64,000 nucleotides of DNA from Lysobacter enzymogenes (lineage in GTDB: Bacteria; Pseudomonadota; Gammaproteobacteria; Xanthomonadales; Xanthomonadaceae), in the NCBI RefSeq assembly GCF_023617245.1, contig NZ_CP067396.1:1054001-1118000 (forward strand), read 5' to 3'. The stretch's first letter is position 1. Each line of letters starts with the position of its first letter. The notes beneath the pieces were generated by a model. It did no database searches, was not told the origin of the DNA, and worked only from the letters and a program-made list of their open reading frames with translations. A program made the position numbers and the translations under genes. Positions 43,627-54,500 of this stretch are shown here, piece by piece.

Positions 43627-44398
43627 CGGGAGAAGGTCCTCACGGGTGGGGATGAGGTCCGAATCGTTCCGGTCCCGGATCCAGTGCCGGGCGCGCTGGT
43701 CAGCTTCAGACGGCTGGGTCCGGAGACCGTCGTGAAGCGACGGAGGTTCCGGGCCGGGCTAAAGCCGCGGCGCCCCGCGTTCGATGCTGGCGGGGCGCTG
43801 CGTCATGGCGCGGATGATACCGAAAGCGGCGTTAAGCGCCGTTGCGCGCTGCGGCATGCATTGCGCAAGGAAAAACGCTAGGCGTCGCAATTCGCGCGGT
43901 TCGCGGCGGCGCGGGCGGCGTCGGCGAATCTCCGCGCGGGCCGGGGTTTTCTCATGCGCGTCCGGCAGTTAGGCGCGGGGCGCGTGCGCGATGCGGATGC
44001 GTTCGCGGGCCACCGTACCGTATCGGACTGACGACCGGCGGTGGCGCGTGCAGGCCAGCGTAGCGTGCGGGCGCCGCGTGGCGGGTGGGCATCGGTATCG
44101 ATGACAAGCGCGCGGCCTGCGACGAATCGTGCCGTTCGGCATGGTTCGCGTGCGGCGGACTTTGCACCCGCCGCTCGCTGGCGGCGCGCGGCGGGTGCAT
44201 CGATGCCCCAACCGCCCGTATCGGCAAATGCGCCATGGGCGAAGCGCGCCGTGGGTGAAACGTGCCGTGGGTGAAGCGCGAACTCCGGCGGGCGGCCGGA
44301 GTTCGCGGGCGATCGCAAGTCGGTGGTCGCGCACCCGCGCGCGGCGTGGCCGGACGTCGGCCGCTGCGCCGCGCGCGGATGCGCGAGGCCGAGCGCGA
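43627..44398. other. 772-base intergenic region with strong hairpin and short repeats
   Basis: Upstream of the dehydrogenase operon and downstream of the first ExeM-like gene; no gene is supported on either strand. It holds a 16-base imperfect tandem repeat (about 44230-44279, core GCCGTGGGTGAA, three units) running into a perfect 13-bp stem with 5-base loop (44277-44289 and 44295-44307). There is no T tract beside the stem. Confidence 0.6.
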
Positions 44399-47300
44399 TC
44401 ACATGTCCGAAACGACGCAGCAAGGATCCGGCGGACCGGGGGTATACACCGCCTGGATCGTGCCCCCCGCGCTGTTGTTGTCCTGCTGCGCGTCGATGGA
44501 GGTGGCGTCGGCCGAAACCGCCAAGGTCACGCCGTAGTTGATGAAGTTCGGCACCAGCGCGGCCGGGCCGGTGATGGTGAACACCGTGCTGGCGCCGACC
44601 TCCAGCGTCGCGGCGTTGCAGGCGAAGGTGTTCTGCTCGCCGCTCGCCAGCGGGTCTTCGCAGGTCCAGCCGGCGGGCACCGGGAAGATCGCGTTGGCGA
44701 AGGTGGGCGTACCGTCGCCGGACGGCGCGTCCAGAGCGCTGACGCGGCTGGAGACGCTCAGCGAGGAGATGGCGAAGCCGACGCCGACGTTGCGCGCGCG
44801 GCTGGGGCCGCGGTTGGTCACGGTGACGGTGAAGACGTAGCTCTGGTTCGGCGACACATACGACGGATGGGAGAGGCTCACCGCCACGTCCGCGCGCGGC
44901 GGCGGGATCAGGTAGGCCACCGACGGATCGCGCAGCGATTCGCGCGCCGGCGAATCGGCCTGTTCGCGCAGGTACTCCGGCTTGCCCATATTGATCCTGG
45001 CGCGCTGGATCTCGATCGCCGAGGTCGCGCCGACCATGGCTTCGTTGACCAGGATGTGGTCGAGCTTGTGGCCGAGGCCGTCCAGGAAGGACGAGTAGCG
45101 CAGGTTCTGCGGGATCAGGCTGGTCAGGTTGACCAGGTTCGGCTCGACCAGGTCGGCGCCGTCGCCGGGCACGCCGGTGGTCTCGTCCGGGCTCGGCGCG
45201 CCCGCGACCACGCCGAGCACGTCGGCGTAGCCGTCGTTGAACTCGGGCGCGTTGAAGTCGCCCAGCACCGCCAGCCGGGTGTTGGGTTCGGCGCTCTGGC
45301 GCTGGTTGACGTAGCCGGCCAGGAACTCGGCCTGGCGCTGGCGCTTGAGCCGCACCTGCTGGCCGGCCAGGTCGTTGGCGACGATGCCGTCGGCCGGATG
45401 CTGGCTCACCAGCACCGCGCTGAACGGGAAGGCCAGGCCGTCGGCGTAATGCGCGACCGCGTCGAGCACCAGCGGCGGGCGGTCGTTGAGCCGCGAGGTG
45501 TTGCCGTCGGCGCCGACCCAGTACGTGTCCTTGCCGATCTGCGCGACCTGCAGCACCTGCACGCGCGGCTTGCCGGGCAGCACGTCGGCGGTCTTGACCA
45601 GATAACCCACGTCGAGCCCGAGCGCGTCGTTGCCTTCGAGCAGGTGCGCGGCGTACTGCGGGCTGGACTGGCCGGCGGCGACGGCGTCGGCGTTGATGCG
45701 CGTCGCCAGCGCCTGCAGCGTGGCGAGGTTCTCCACGTCGGTGAAGCCGATCACGTCGGGTTGCTTGAGGTAGCCGCGCACCGCCAGCGACAGCTTGGCG
45801 AGGCGGCGCTCGAACGCGGCCACGCTCAACACCGGCTCGGCGATGCCGGCGGCGTCGGTCGCGTCGAACAGGCGCAGGGCCGGGAAGGTGGCGATGGAGA
45901 CGCCGGGGCCGTCGGTGAGGTCGGCCTGCGCGGCGGCAACCAGGGCGATGGCGCCGTCGGCGAGCTCGTAGCCGCCGTAATCGGGCGTGTTCTCCGAATC
46001 CAGCAGCAGGACATAGCGGCCATCGACGAAGTCGACGACGCCGTGCGCGTCGATGACGCTGGTGTCCTCCGACAGGTTCATCTCCTTATGGCCCTGGGTC
46101 GAGGTGGCGTCGAGCACGAGCGTCTCGTAGTGCCAGTCGCCGGATTCGACGTCGCCGCCGGGCGGAAACGGATCGCCGTAGCGGATGCCCGGCGTGCGCA
46201 GCGGCGTGGTGCCGGCCGCGGTGACGTACATCAGCCCGCGGCTGCGCGCGCGCGCCTGGGCTTCGTCGAGGATGCCGTCGGCCGGCGCGACGACGCGCAG
46301 GGAATGCACGACCATGCGCATGCCTTCGTAGCGCTCCAGATCGCCGCTGGCGACGGTGGCGAGGTCGCGGACCTGGTCGGGCAGGGGCTGATCGGTTTGC
46401 AGCAATGTGATCAGCGGCGAACCGGCGATCTGGGTGCGGGTGCCGCGGCCGGCCTGGCCGATCGGTGCGTACTCGACCACGGTGCCGCTGACCCGCACCC
46501 GGTTGCCGATGCCGGCGCTGGCCGGCGGCTCGAAGCCGACCGCGACGTAGATCGCGGACGGGGCCGGGCCGGGCTGCGAACCGGCGCCCGACTGCAGGAA
46601 GAAGCCGTCGGCGCGGCGCGCGGTGACGATGCCTTCGACCGTCACCGGCAGGCCGTTGAGCGGCGAGACCGGGCCGGTGCCCTGCACGGCCTCGATCGCG
46701 GTGATCGCCATGTCGTCGTTGTTGATGGTGACTTGCGCGGAGACGTCCGCGCCGGTGGCGCCGGCGAGGTTGGAGACGTCGACGAAGAAGGTTTCGTTCG
46801 GCTCCGGCGCGGTGTCGCCGAAGATCGGGACGTTCAGCGTGGTCTCGCTCTGGCCGGCGGCGATGCTGGCGTTGCCGGCGGTCTGGGCGTAGTCCTCGCC
46901 GGCGCGGGCGCTGCCGTCGCGGGTGGCGAAGGCGAAGCTGGCGCCGCCGGGGCCGGCCGGGCGGTCGAGCAGCACCCGCACCGTCGCCAGGGTCTGGCCG
47001 GCGTTGCCTTCGTCGAGGGCGAGGTCCTGCATCCGCAGTTGCGGCAGTCCGCCGCTGCACAGGCGCGCCGGCGACGCCGAATTGCGCGCCGCCGGCGTCG
47101 CGGTTTCGAAGTCGGCGGCGTTGTCGCCGGTGTCGTTGCAGCCGCCGTCCTTGCGCGCGGCGGCGGTGGTCACCGTCAGCACGACCGGCAGCGGCCGGGT
47201 TTCCGAGCAGGTGGCCGAGCCGCTGATGCCGACCGCGTCGATGCGCGGCGACGGACAGGCGCCGCTGAGCGCGCCGTTGTGGTCGACCAGCACCAGCTTG

Positions 47301-47659
47301 CCGCCGCTGGTCTGCATCTGGATCGTGCCGACGGCGTCGGCCGCGGGCAGCGGCGGCAGGCCGGCGACGCCGCTGCTGGCTTGTTGGATCAGGTAGTAGC
47401 CGCCCGGCGCGATGCTGCCGGACAGGGCGGTGCGCTGCCACGGCGCCGGGCTCGGCGCCAGGTTGTACTGGATCGACCAGCCGTTGAGGCTGACCGCGGT
47501 GTCGCCGTTGTTGTGCAACTCGATGAAATCGTGCGAGTAGCTGGCGCCGGCGCTGCCGCCGCCGCCGTAGACCTGGCTGATGACGACCCCCGCCTGGGCC
47601 GAGCCGGCCGCGGCGAAGGCCAGCGCTGCCGCCAACAGGCGGCCCCCTGACTTGTTCAT
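44399..47659 (-). CDS. ExeM/NucH-type secreted protein, nuclease domain degenerate (copy A)
   Basis: A 1086-residue exported protein (signal peptide ending GSAQAG near residue 24). Order: lamin-tail domain (VVISQVYGGGGSAG, SHDFIELHNNGDTAV), a Calx-beta domain near 195-320, an OB-fold region, an endonuclease/exonuclease/phosphatase (EEP) domain at about 585-915, and a DUF11-like tail ending CCVVSDM. Against copy B the EEP motifs read: Asn to Pro (about 592), Glu to Asp in GFTDVEN (about 640), His to Ser (about 750), SDH to SLR (about 909), while GDFN and LDH are kept. So it is probably inactive or much altered. No PPC domain. It has no clear terminator. Confidence 0.82.
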   Translation of the reverse strand: MNKSGGRLLAAALAFAAAGSAQAGVVISQVYGGGGSAGASYSHDFIELHNNGDTAVSLNGWSIQYNLAPSPAPWQRTALSGSIAPGGYYLIQQASSGVAGLPPLPAADAVGTIQMQTSGGKLVLVDHNGALSGACPSPRIDAVGISGSATCSETRPLPVVLTVTTAAARKDGGCNDTGDNAADFETATPAARNSASPARLCSGGLPQLRMQDLALDEGNAGQTLATVRVLLDRPAGPGGASFAFATRDGSARAGEDYAQTAGNASIAAGQSETTLNVPIFGDTAPEPNETFFVDVSNLAGATGADVSAQVTINNDDMAITAIEAVQGTGPVSPLNGLPVTVEGIVTARRADGFFLQSGAGSQPGPAPSAIYVAVGFEPPASAGIGNRVRVSGTVVEYAPIGQAGRGTRTQIAGSPLITLLQTDQPLPDQVRDLATVASGDLERYEGMRMVVHSLRVVAPADGILDEAQARARSRGLMYVTAAGTTPLRTPGIRYGDPFPPGGDVESGDWHYETLVLDATSTQGHKEMNLSEDTSVIDAHGVVDFVDGRYVLLLDSENTPDYGGYELADGAIALVAAAQADLTDGPGVSIATFPALRLFDATDAAGIAEPVLSVAAFERRLAKLSLAVRGYLKQPDVIGFTDVENLATLQALATRINADAVAAGQSSPQYAAHLLEGNDALGLDVGYLVKTADVLPGKPRVQVLQVAQIGKDTYWVGADGNTSRLNDRPPLVLDAVAHYADGLAFPFSAVLVSQHPADGIVANDLAGQQVRLKRQRQAEFLAGYVNQRQSAEPNTRLAVLGDFNAPEFNDGYADVLGVVAGAPSPDETTGVPGDGADLVEPNLVNLTSLIPQNLRYSSFLDGLGHKLDHILVNEAMVGATSAIEIQRARINMGKPEYLREQADSPARESLRDPSVAYLIPPPRADVAVSLSHPSYVSPNQSYVFTVTVTNRGPSRARNVGVGFAISSLSVSSRVSALDAPSGDGTPTFANAIFPVPAGWTCEDPLASGEQNTFACNAATLEVGASTVFTITGPAALVPNFINYGVTLAVSADATSIDAQQDNNSAGGTIQAVYTPGPPDPCCVVSDM

Positions 47660-47779
47660 GGCATTCCCTGTTGACTGGACCGACGCTCCTGCGGCGGTGC
47701 GCAGAGTGTGCCTGACCGACGTCGCAGATTCGGCGATGCGGCGGCGCCGCGGCGAAAAAATCCGCGGCGGCGTCGGGCC

Positions 47780-47810
47780 AAAAAAAAAGACCCCGGCCGA
47801 AGCCGGGGTC
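47780..47810 (-). terminator. Rho-independent terminator of ExeM-like copy B
   Basis: On the reverse strand: perfect 9-bp stem GACCCCGGC/GCCGGGGTC closed by a TTCG tetraloop, then nine T. It ends transcription from the gene at 47836-51339. Confidence 0.93.
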
Positions 47811-47835
47811 TGGGTCGTCGCTATGGGCGCGAGGC

Positions 47836-50800
47836 TCAGGGCGAGAAGTTGGCGAGCAACAGCACCCGGGCGAACGCGGTGGCGCCGCCCTGCACGGTCA
47901 CGTACCAGGTACCGGCCTGCGGCACGGTGGAGAACACCGCTTCGTTGTTGCCGCTGCGGATCGAACGCAGGTCGTAGTCGGTCGCGCTCGGACGCGCGCC
48001 GCGCTTGGCGTACAGCGAGACGTCGCCGGTGCCGCCCTGGGTGATGATCCGCAGCCCGCGCGCGCCGGCCGGGATGTCCAGGCGGAAGGTCTTGGCTTCG
48101 CCGGCGGCGCCGCCGAGTTCCACGGCCTTGCCGTTGAGCAGCGCCGGGGTGCCGTCGTCCTGGGCGATCACCGCCACGCTGGCTTCGGCCGCGTTGTTGC
48201 CCGCGACCGCGTCCTGCGAGGTGGTTTCGCCGCTGACCGCCAGCTTGACCGTCTTGCCGGCGAGGTCGGCGGTGGCGTTGGCCGACAGCGCGAAGTTGGC
48301 GTTGGCGGCGTTGGCCAGGGCGCCGGTGCGGCAGGCGACCGAGGTCTTGCCCGAGGCGATCTGCGGTGCGTCGCAGGTCCACTCGGCCGGCTTGGTCACG
48401 CTCAGCGACGGCAGTTCGGCGTCGAGGGCGAAGCCCACGCCGACCGCGTCGGCGCGGCCCGGACCGTGGTTGGTCGCGACCGCGGTGTAGCCGATGCTCT
48501 GGCCGACCTGCACCGAGGTGGCGCTGGCGGCCGCGGTCACGCCCAGATCGGCGATTTCGCGCGGCACCAGGTAGGTCACCATCGGGTCGTGGTCGGACAT
48601 GCGCGTCGGCGAGTTGGCGTCGGCGCGGTTGGCTTCCAGGTAGTCGGCGTTGATGCGGGCGTGGGTGAACTTGATCGAGCTGGTGGCGACGACCATTTCC
48701 TCGTTGACCAGGGTGTGGTCGAGGCTCTGGGCCTGGCCGTCGAAGCTGTACGAGTAACGCTCCATCGGGTCGATGGTGCTGGCCAGGTTGATCAGGTTCG
48801 GCTCGACCAGGTCGGCGCCGTCGCCGGGCACGGCGGTGGCGTCGTCCGGGCTGGGCGCGCCGATCACGGTGCCCATCGCGTCGGTCAGGCCGTCGTTGAA
48901 CTCGAACGCGTTGAAGTCGCCGAGCACGATCAGGCGGGTGGCCGGGTTCTGGGTCTGGCGCTGGTTGACGTAGGTGGCCAGGAACTCGGCCTGGCGCTGG
49001 CGCTTGAGGCGAACGCGGTCGCCCTCGCTGCCGACCTCTTCGGCCTTGCTCAGCGAACGCTGGTGCACCACCACCACGGTCAGCGGGAACGCGCGGCCGT
49101 CGGCGTAGTGGACGACGGCGTCGAGCACCAGCGGCGGACGGTCGTTGAGCTCGTCGCTGTTGCCGTCGGGCTGCACCCACAGGGTGTCCTTGCCGACCTG
49201 GGTCACCGCCTGCACTTCCACGCGCGGCTTGCCCGGCAGCACTTCGGCGGTCTTGATCAGGTAACCCACGTCGATGCCGCCCGGATCGTTGCCTTCCTCG
49301 AGGTAAGCGACGTAGTTCGGGTTCGGCTGGCCGTTGGCGACCGCGTCGGCGTTGATCTTCGCGGCCAAGTCCTGCAGCGTGCTCAGGTTTTCGATCTCGA
49401 CCGCGCCGAGGATGTCCGGCGTCTTGAGATAGTCGCGGATGCCGATCGAGGCCTTCTGCTTGCGCCGCGCGTAGGCGTCGGCGGTCGGCAGCGGTTCCTT
49501 GATGTTCGGATCGTCGACGGTGTCGAACAGGCGCTGCATGTTGTAGCCGGCGACCGACACCGCGTTCGGATCGACCGTCTCCACCGACGGACGCGGCTGC
49601 GGCGCCGGGGTCACGTTGAGCGCGGCGCCGGGTTCGATCAGCAGGGTGTAGCGGCGGAAGCTGTAGTCCAGCGGGCCGACCAGGCCGGCGATGACCGTGC
49701 CGGCGGCGAACTCGAGCTTGGCGCCGCCGATCGCGTCGCTGTTGACGACCATCAGCTCCGGGTTGCCGTCCCAGCGCGGGATCGGCGGGACGGTGCCGGC
49801 CGGCGGGTTGGTGCCCGGCGGGATGCCGGCTTCGCGGAACGGCCGCGGCACGTCGCCGATGACGCCGTAGAAGAAGCTGCGGTTGGTGCTGGTGAAGTTG
49901 GTCTCGTTGACCGAGTTGGCCTGATTCGGCGCGGTGACCTTGAAGCTCTGGATCGCCACGCGCATGCCCTCGTACGGCTCAAGCGCGTCCAGCGGCGAGG
50001 TCGGCTGCACCACCGGCAGCACCACCGGCACCGGCAACGGCGCGGTGCCGATCTGGTTGTAGGTGGCGAAGGTCAGTTCGGTCAGCGGCAGCTGGCCCGG
50101 GTCGGCGGCCGGAATGTACTCGGCGACCGTGCCGGTCACGCGCACGCGGTTGCCGACGGCGACGGCCGCGGTCGGCGCGGAGCTGGTGAAGACGTAGATG
50201 CCCTCGGAGGTCATCGGGTCGGCATCGGCTTCGGCGTCGGTGGCCTGCAGGTAGAAGCCATTGTTCTTGCGCGCGGTGACCACGCCTTCGGTGGTGACGA
50301 CCTGGTTCTCCAGCGGCGACTTGGCGCCGTTGCCCTGGATGTCGTGGATCGCGATCACGGTGACGTCGTCGTTGACGATGGTCGCGGTGGCGTCGACGAA
50401 GCCAGGCGCGGCCGGGGTCGCGCCGCTGATGTTCTGGAACCGCAGCTTGAAGGTTTCGTTGGCTTCCGAAACGGTGTCGCCGTTGACGCTGACCGCGACC
50501 GTGGCGCTGCTCTGCCCGGCCGGGATGGTGCCGGCGAGATCGGACACGGCCGCGTAATCGCTGCCCGCGGTGGCGGTGCCGTCGATGGTCGAGGCCTTCC
50601 AGCTCACGCCGCCGGCGCCGGCCGGCTGGCTCAGACTCACGGTGAAGGTGAACACGGTGGTGCCGCTGTTGCCTTCGTCGGCCGAGACGTCGGCGACGCT
50701 GAGCGCGGGCAGCACCGGGCCGACGCCGCCGCACACGAACGCCGGCGAGGCGCTGTTGCGCGGCGAGGTGGCGGTGATGGTGGCGATGGAGAAGTCGGCG

Positions 50801-51339
50801 GCGTTGTTGTTGGTGTCGACGCAGCCCTTGTCGTTGCGCATCGCCGAGGTGGAGTTGCTCACCACCGGGGTCGGCGCGTTGGCTTCGGCGCAATTGGCGG
50901 TGGGGCCGACGCCGAGCAGATCGATGGTGCCGGCGGGGCACGCGCCGCTGAGCGCGACGATGTTGTTGACCAGCGCGACCTTGAAGTTGGCGCCGGACAT
51001 GTTGATCGCGCCGACCGAGTCGGGCGTGGGCAGCGCGGGCTGGCTGCCGGCGCCGTCGCCTTGCTTGACCAGGTGATAGCCGCCGGGCGCGATCGAGCCG
51101 TTGAGCGTGGTGACTTGCCAGCTGGTGCCGGTGACCGACGCGTACTGCACGCTCCAGCCGGTCAGGTCGACCGCGGTGGCGCCGTTGTTGTGCAGCTCGA
51201 TGTAGTCGCTCTTGACCGGTGCGCCGGAGTTGCCGCCGCCGCCGTAAGCCTGACTGATTACGACCTGCGCCTGGGCCGTGCCGGCCGAGGCGAAAGCCAA
51301 TACCACCGCCGCCCAGAGGCGGCTCGTGTTCTTGTCCAT
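47836..51339 (-). CDS. ExeM/NucH-family extracellular endonuclease (copy B, intact)
   Basis: A 1167-residue secreted nuclease (signal peptide ending GTAQAQ near residue 25). Domains: lamin-tail (25-150), Calx-beta (about 210-320, SADEGNSGTTVFTFTVSLSQ), OB-fold (about 325-560), EEP nuclease (about 590-920), DUF11 (about 925-1060) and a C-terminal PPC domain (about 1075-1167). Catalytic residues are complete: Asn in VAGYNMQRLF, Glu in GAVEIEN, His in VVVHQRS, Asp/Asn in GDFNAFEFND, Asp/His in LDHTLVNE and SDHD. In related bacteria ExeM-type enzymes degrade extracellular DNA for phosphate or biofilm turnover. It has its own promoter gap and a strong terminator. Confidence 0.9.
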   Translation of the reverse strand: MDKNTSRLWAAVVLAFASAGTAQAQVVISQAYGGGGNSGAPVKSDYIELHNNGATAVDLTGWSVQYASVTGTSWQVTTLNGSIAPGGYHLVKQGDGAGSQPALPTPDSVGAINMSGANFKVALVNNIVALSGACPAGTIDLLGVGPTANCAEANAPTPVVSNSTSAMRNDKGCVDTNNNAADFSIATITATSPRNSASPAFVCGGVGPVLPALSVADVSADEGNSGTTVFTFTVSLSQPAGAGGVSWKASTIDGTATAGSDYAAVSDLAGTIPAGQSSATVAVSVNGDTVSEANETFKLRFQNISGATPAAPGFVDATATIVNDDVTVIAIHDIQGNGAKSPLENQVVTTEGVVTARKNNGFYLQATDAEADADPMTSEGIYVFTSSAPTAAVAVGNRVRVTGTVAEYIPAADPGQLPLTELTFATYNQIGTAPLPVPVVLPVVQPTSPLDALEPYEGMRVAIQSFKVTAPNQANSVNETNFTSTNRSFFYGVIGDVPRPFREAGIPPGTNPPAGTVPPIPRWDGNPELMVVNSDAIGGAKLEFAAGTVIAGLVGPLDYSFRRYTLLIEPGAALNVTPAPQPRPSVETVDPNAVSVAGYNMQRLFDTVDDPNIKEPLPTADAYARRKQKASIGIRDYLKTPDILGAVEIENLSTLQDLAAKINADAVANGQPNPNYVAYLEEGNDPGGIDVGYLIKTAEVLPGKPRVEVQAVTQVGKDTLWVQPDGNSDELNDRPPLVLDAVVHYADGRAFPLTVVVVHQRSLSKAEEVGSEGDRVRLKRQRQAEFLATYVNQRQTQNPATRLIVLGDFNAFEFNDGLTDAMGTVIGAPSPDDATAVPGDGADLVEPNLINLASTIDPMERYSYSFDGQAQSLDHTLVNEEMVVATSSIKFTHARINADYLEANRADANSPTRMSDHDPMVTYLVPREIADLGVTAAASATSVQVGQSIGYTAVATNHGPGRADAVGVGFALDAELPSLSVTKPAEWTCDAPQIASGKTSVACRTGALANAANANFALSANATADLAGKTVKLAVSGETTSQDAVAGNNAAEASVAVIAQDDGTPALLNGKAVELGGAAGEAKTFRLDIPAGARGLRIITQGGTGDVSLYAKRGARPSATDYDLRSIRSGNNEAVFSTVPQAGTWYVTVQGGATAFARVLLLANFSP

Positions 51340-51548
51340 GTAGTTCCCCAAGTGAGCGTCTGCCGGCCTCCCCGGCCGCAGACAGCTGGATTGTGCACGA
51401 ATACTCACTTTCTGGCGTTGCAATGCGATGACGCAGTGCGAGTTCTGCCATCGGTAATGTGCACGTAATCGTTTTATGCGATGCCGTGCGATGCAGTGCA
51501 GCATGCGCGGACGCGCCCGGCCCGTGGTTCGGCGCGTGCCCGGCAGTG

Positions 51549-51576
51549 CGCCGCCGCACCCCTCGGTGCGGCGGCG
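51549..51576. other. Perfect 12-bp hairpin downstream of copy C
   Basis: CGCCGCCGCACC/GGTGCGGCGGCG with CCTC loop, 18 bases past the stop of the reverse-strand gene at 51595. It has no T tract, so it may protect the 3' end rather than terminate. Confidence 0.6.
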
Positions 51577-51594
51577 TGGCGCCTGTTCAGGGTT

Positions 51595-54500
51595 TTACGG
51601 CGCCGGTGCCGCGGTCAGCCTCGCGCTGGCCTGGGCGGCGTTGTTGCCGGGTTGCGGATCGGCCGATTGCGCGGTCGCCGACGCGGCCAGGGTCAGGTCG
51701 GTGCCGGCTTGGTCGGCGTAGGTGAGCACGAACAGGCTCAGCGACGCGCCGCTGTCGCGCCACATGCGCGGCGCCGAACACGCCGCGCTGGTGCGGCCGG
51801 CCTCGATCTGCGGCGCGCCGCAGTTCCAGTCCGGCGGGGCCTGCACGCGCACGCGGTCGAAGGCCTGCGACAGCGCCATGCCGACGCCGACGCCATGCGC
51901 GTCGTCGGGCCCGAGGTTGTCGACAACCACGCGGTACTCCAGCCATTGGCCCGCGGTAGGCGGCTGCGGCGCCTGCACCGACAGCGACAGATCGGCATGG
52001 GTGCGCGGCAACAGCCGCACATGCAGCGGATCGGCGTTCGCCGCGCGCAGTTCGCTGCCGGCCTGGTTGCGCGCCGTCGCCGGCTGGCCGGCGTTGATGC
52101 GCGCGTGGCGCAACTCGATCGCATCGGTGGCCGCCACCAGCCTCTCGTCGGCGAGTGCGTGCTGCAACTGCTGGCGCGAGCCTTCGACGATGGAGGAATA
52201 GCGTTCGCCGTCGGCGCCGGTGGCGGTCAGCGCGATCAGGTTCGGATCGACGCGATCGATGCCGTCGCCCGGCACCAGCGTCCACAGCGGATCGCTGGGC
52301 TTGCCGATGAGCGTGCCGACCGGATCGGTGTAGCCGTCGCCGAAGCCGAAGCCTTGCAGATCGCCGAGCACCAGCAGCGGCAGCGCGCCCGCCGCCTGCT
52401 GATGTTGCTGCACCCAGCGCGCGAGGAAATCGGCCTGGGCGTGGCGGCGCGAGCGCAGCGCGCGGCCTTGCGCGCTGTCGGCGTCGCTGCCGTCCAGCGG
52501 CGCCAGCGCGGCCAGCAGCACGCGCAGGCGGAACTCGGCGCCGTTGTCGCGCACCGTCGCGTCGACGAACTGCGGCGCCTGCTCGAACAGCGGCATCCAG
52601 TCGCCCGACGGCAGCGCCAGGGTTTCCTCGCAGCCGATCTGGACGTGGCCGTCGAGCAGCACCCGCGGCGCCGGCCCGACCTGATCGCTGCGCAGCAGGA
52701 AGCCCAACTGCAGCGGCGAATCGCTTTCCAACGACACCGCGCGATAGTTCGGATTCGCCTGGCCGGCGGTCGCCGCGCGTTGGTCGATCCGTTGCGCGAG
52801 GCGTTCCAGCAGCGCGCGGTTCTCGACGCCGCCGATCGCGACGATGTGCGGCAGGCGCAGCTTGCCGACGATGCCTTCGGCGAGCTTGTCCAGGCGCCGC
52901 TCGACCGCGAACGGCTGGCTCGCCGGCTGGCCGGAGTTGGGCGGACTGATTTCGTCGTGGAACGCGCCGAGGTCGTAGTACGCCACATCGACCGGCGGGC
53001 GGTACGGATCGGCCGCGTCGACGCCGCTCGGCGCCGGTGCCGGCGCCAGCGCGAGCAGCGCCTGGTCGGCCTGCTGGATCACGGTGTAGCGGCCGCTGCG
53101 TTGATCGAGCGGACCGACCGCGTTGCCCACGCGCGCGCCGACGGCGACATCGAACGGCGCGCGGCCGGTCGCGGCGCTGTCCACGCCGATGGCCTCGGGA
53201 TTGCCGTCCCAACGCGGGATCCAGCCGGCCGGCGCGCCGTTGTCGCGCACGCCGTAGCGCGCGCCGGGTTCGCGCATCGGCGGCGGCGCGTCGGCGGCGC
53301 CGTCGAGGAGATAGAACACGCCGTCGCTGACCGTGGTTTCCAGGCCCGCATCGGTGCGGCCGCCGGTCGCGCCGATCACGAGGCGGTCGTCGAGCTGCAC
53401 GCGCATGCCTTCGAAGGCTTCGTAGCCGGCCGCGCCGAGACCGGGATCGGGTTGCAGCCGGACCAATGCCGGCGGCAGCGGCTGGCGCACGTTGCCGACG
53501 TTCTGCGCCGGGTTGGTGGCGACGATGGCGGTCATCGACGCGCGGTCGGGCTGATCGCCCGGCGCGTACAGTTCGGCGACGATGCCGACCGCGCGCACCC
53601 GCAACGCCTGCAGGTTGGGATTCGGCGCGGTGCCGGTCTGCACGAACAGCGCTTCGGAGGTCAGCGGATCGGCGTCGGCTTCGGTCGCCGGCGCTTGCAG
53701 GAAGAAACCGTCCTTGACGATCGCGGTGACGATGCCTTCGACCTGGACCTGCTGGCCGAGCATCGGCGAGCGCTCGCCGCGGCCCTGGATCGCGTGGATC
53801 GGGGTGATCAGCGGATCGTCGTCGAGGATGACCGCTTCGGTGGCGAGGCTGGCGCTGCCGTCGGCGGCGCGCGCGCCGGCGCCCAGGTCGATGCGCAGCT
53901 TCACGGTTTCGTTGGCTTCCGGCACGGTGTCGCCGCGCACGGGCAGGGCGAACCTGGCCGCGCTCTGGCCTTCGGCGATGGTGCCGGCCAGGTCGATCGG
54001 CAGATAGTCGGCGCCGGCCGTGGCGGTGCCGCCGTCGACGCTGAGCGCGCGCCATTGCGCGCCGCCCGCGCCGGCGGGACGGTCCAGCTTCAGTTCGAAT
54101 TCGAACGGCGCGTAGCCGTCGTGGCCTTCGCTGCGCGCGACGTTCGCCACGCTCATCGTCGGCGGCGGCGCGGTGTCGTCGTTGAGGAGGGTCGCGACGG
54201 TGTCGAGGTAGTCGCCGTTGGCGGTGGTCGCGCCGGCGTGGACCTTGATCTGCAGCGTCACGGTTTCGTCGGCTTCGACCTCGCTGTCGCCGCGCACCGG
54301 CAGGACGAAGCGCGCCGAATTCTGGCCGGGCTCGATCCGGCCGCTGAGGTTGATCGGCGTGTAGTCCGCATCCGGCGTGGCGGTGCCGGTGCCGCTGATG
54401 TGCACGGACCAATCCACGCCGGTGGGTCCGGCGGGAGCGTCGAGCTTGAGTTCGAATTCGAACGGGGTGACGCCGCTGTGGCCTTCGGCCTTGGCCACCG

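Noticed and set aside
44277..44307. Rho-independent terminator of ExeM-like copy A
   Set aside because: Stem is perfect, but there is no T tract on either strand and it is about 90 bases past the stop.
51394..51467. Clp/CRP-type sites upstream of copy B (two TGTGCACG motifs)
   Set aside because: Spacing between half-sites does not match TGTGA-N6-TCACA; only a weak direct repeat is present.
48466..51468. 1000-residue forward frame opposite ExeM-like copy B
   Set aside because: Composition is the usual high-GC shadow pattern of Arg/Val/Gly/Asp repeats; the reverse strand encodes the real protein.
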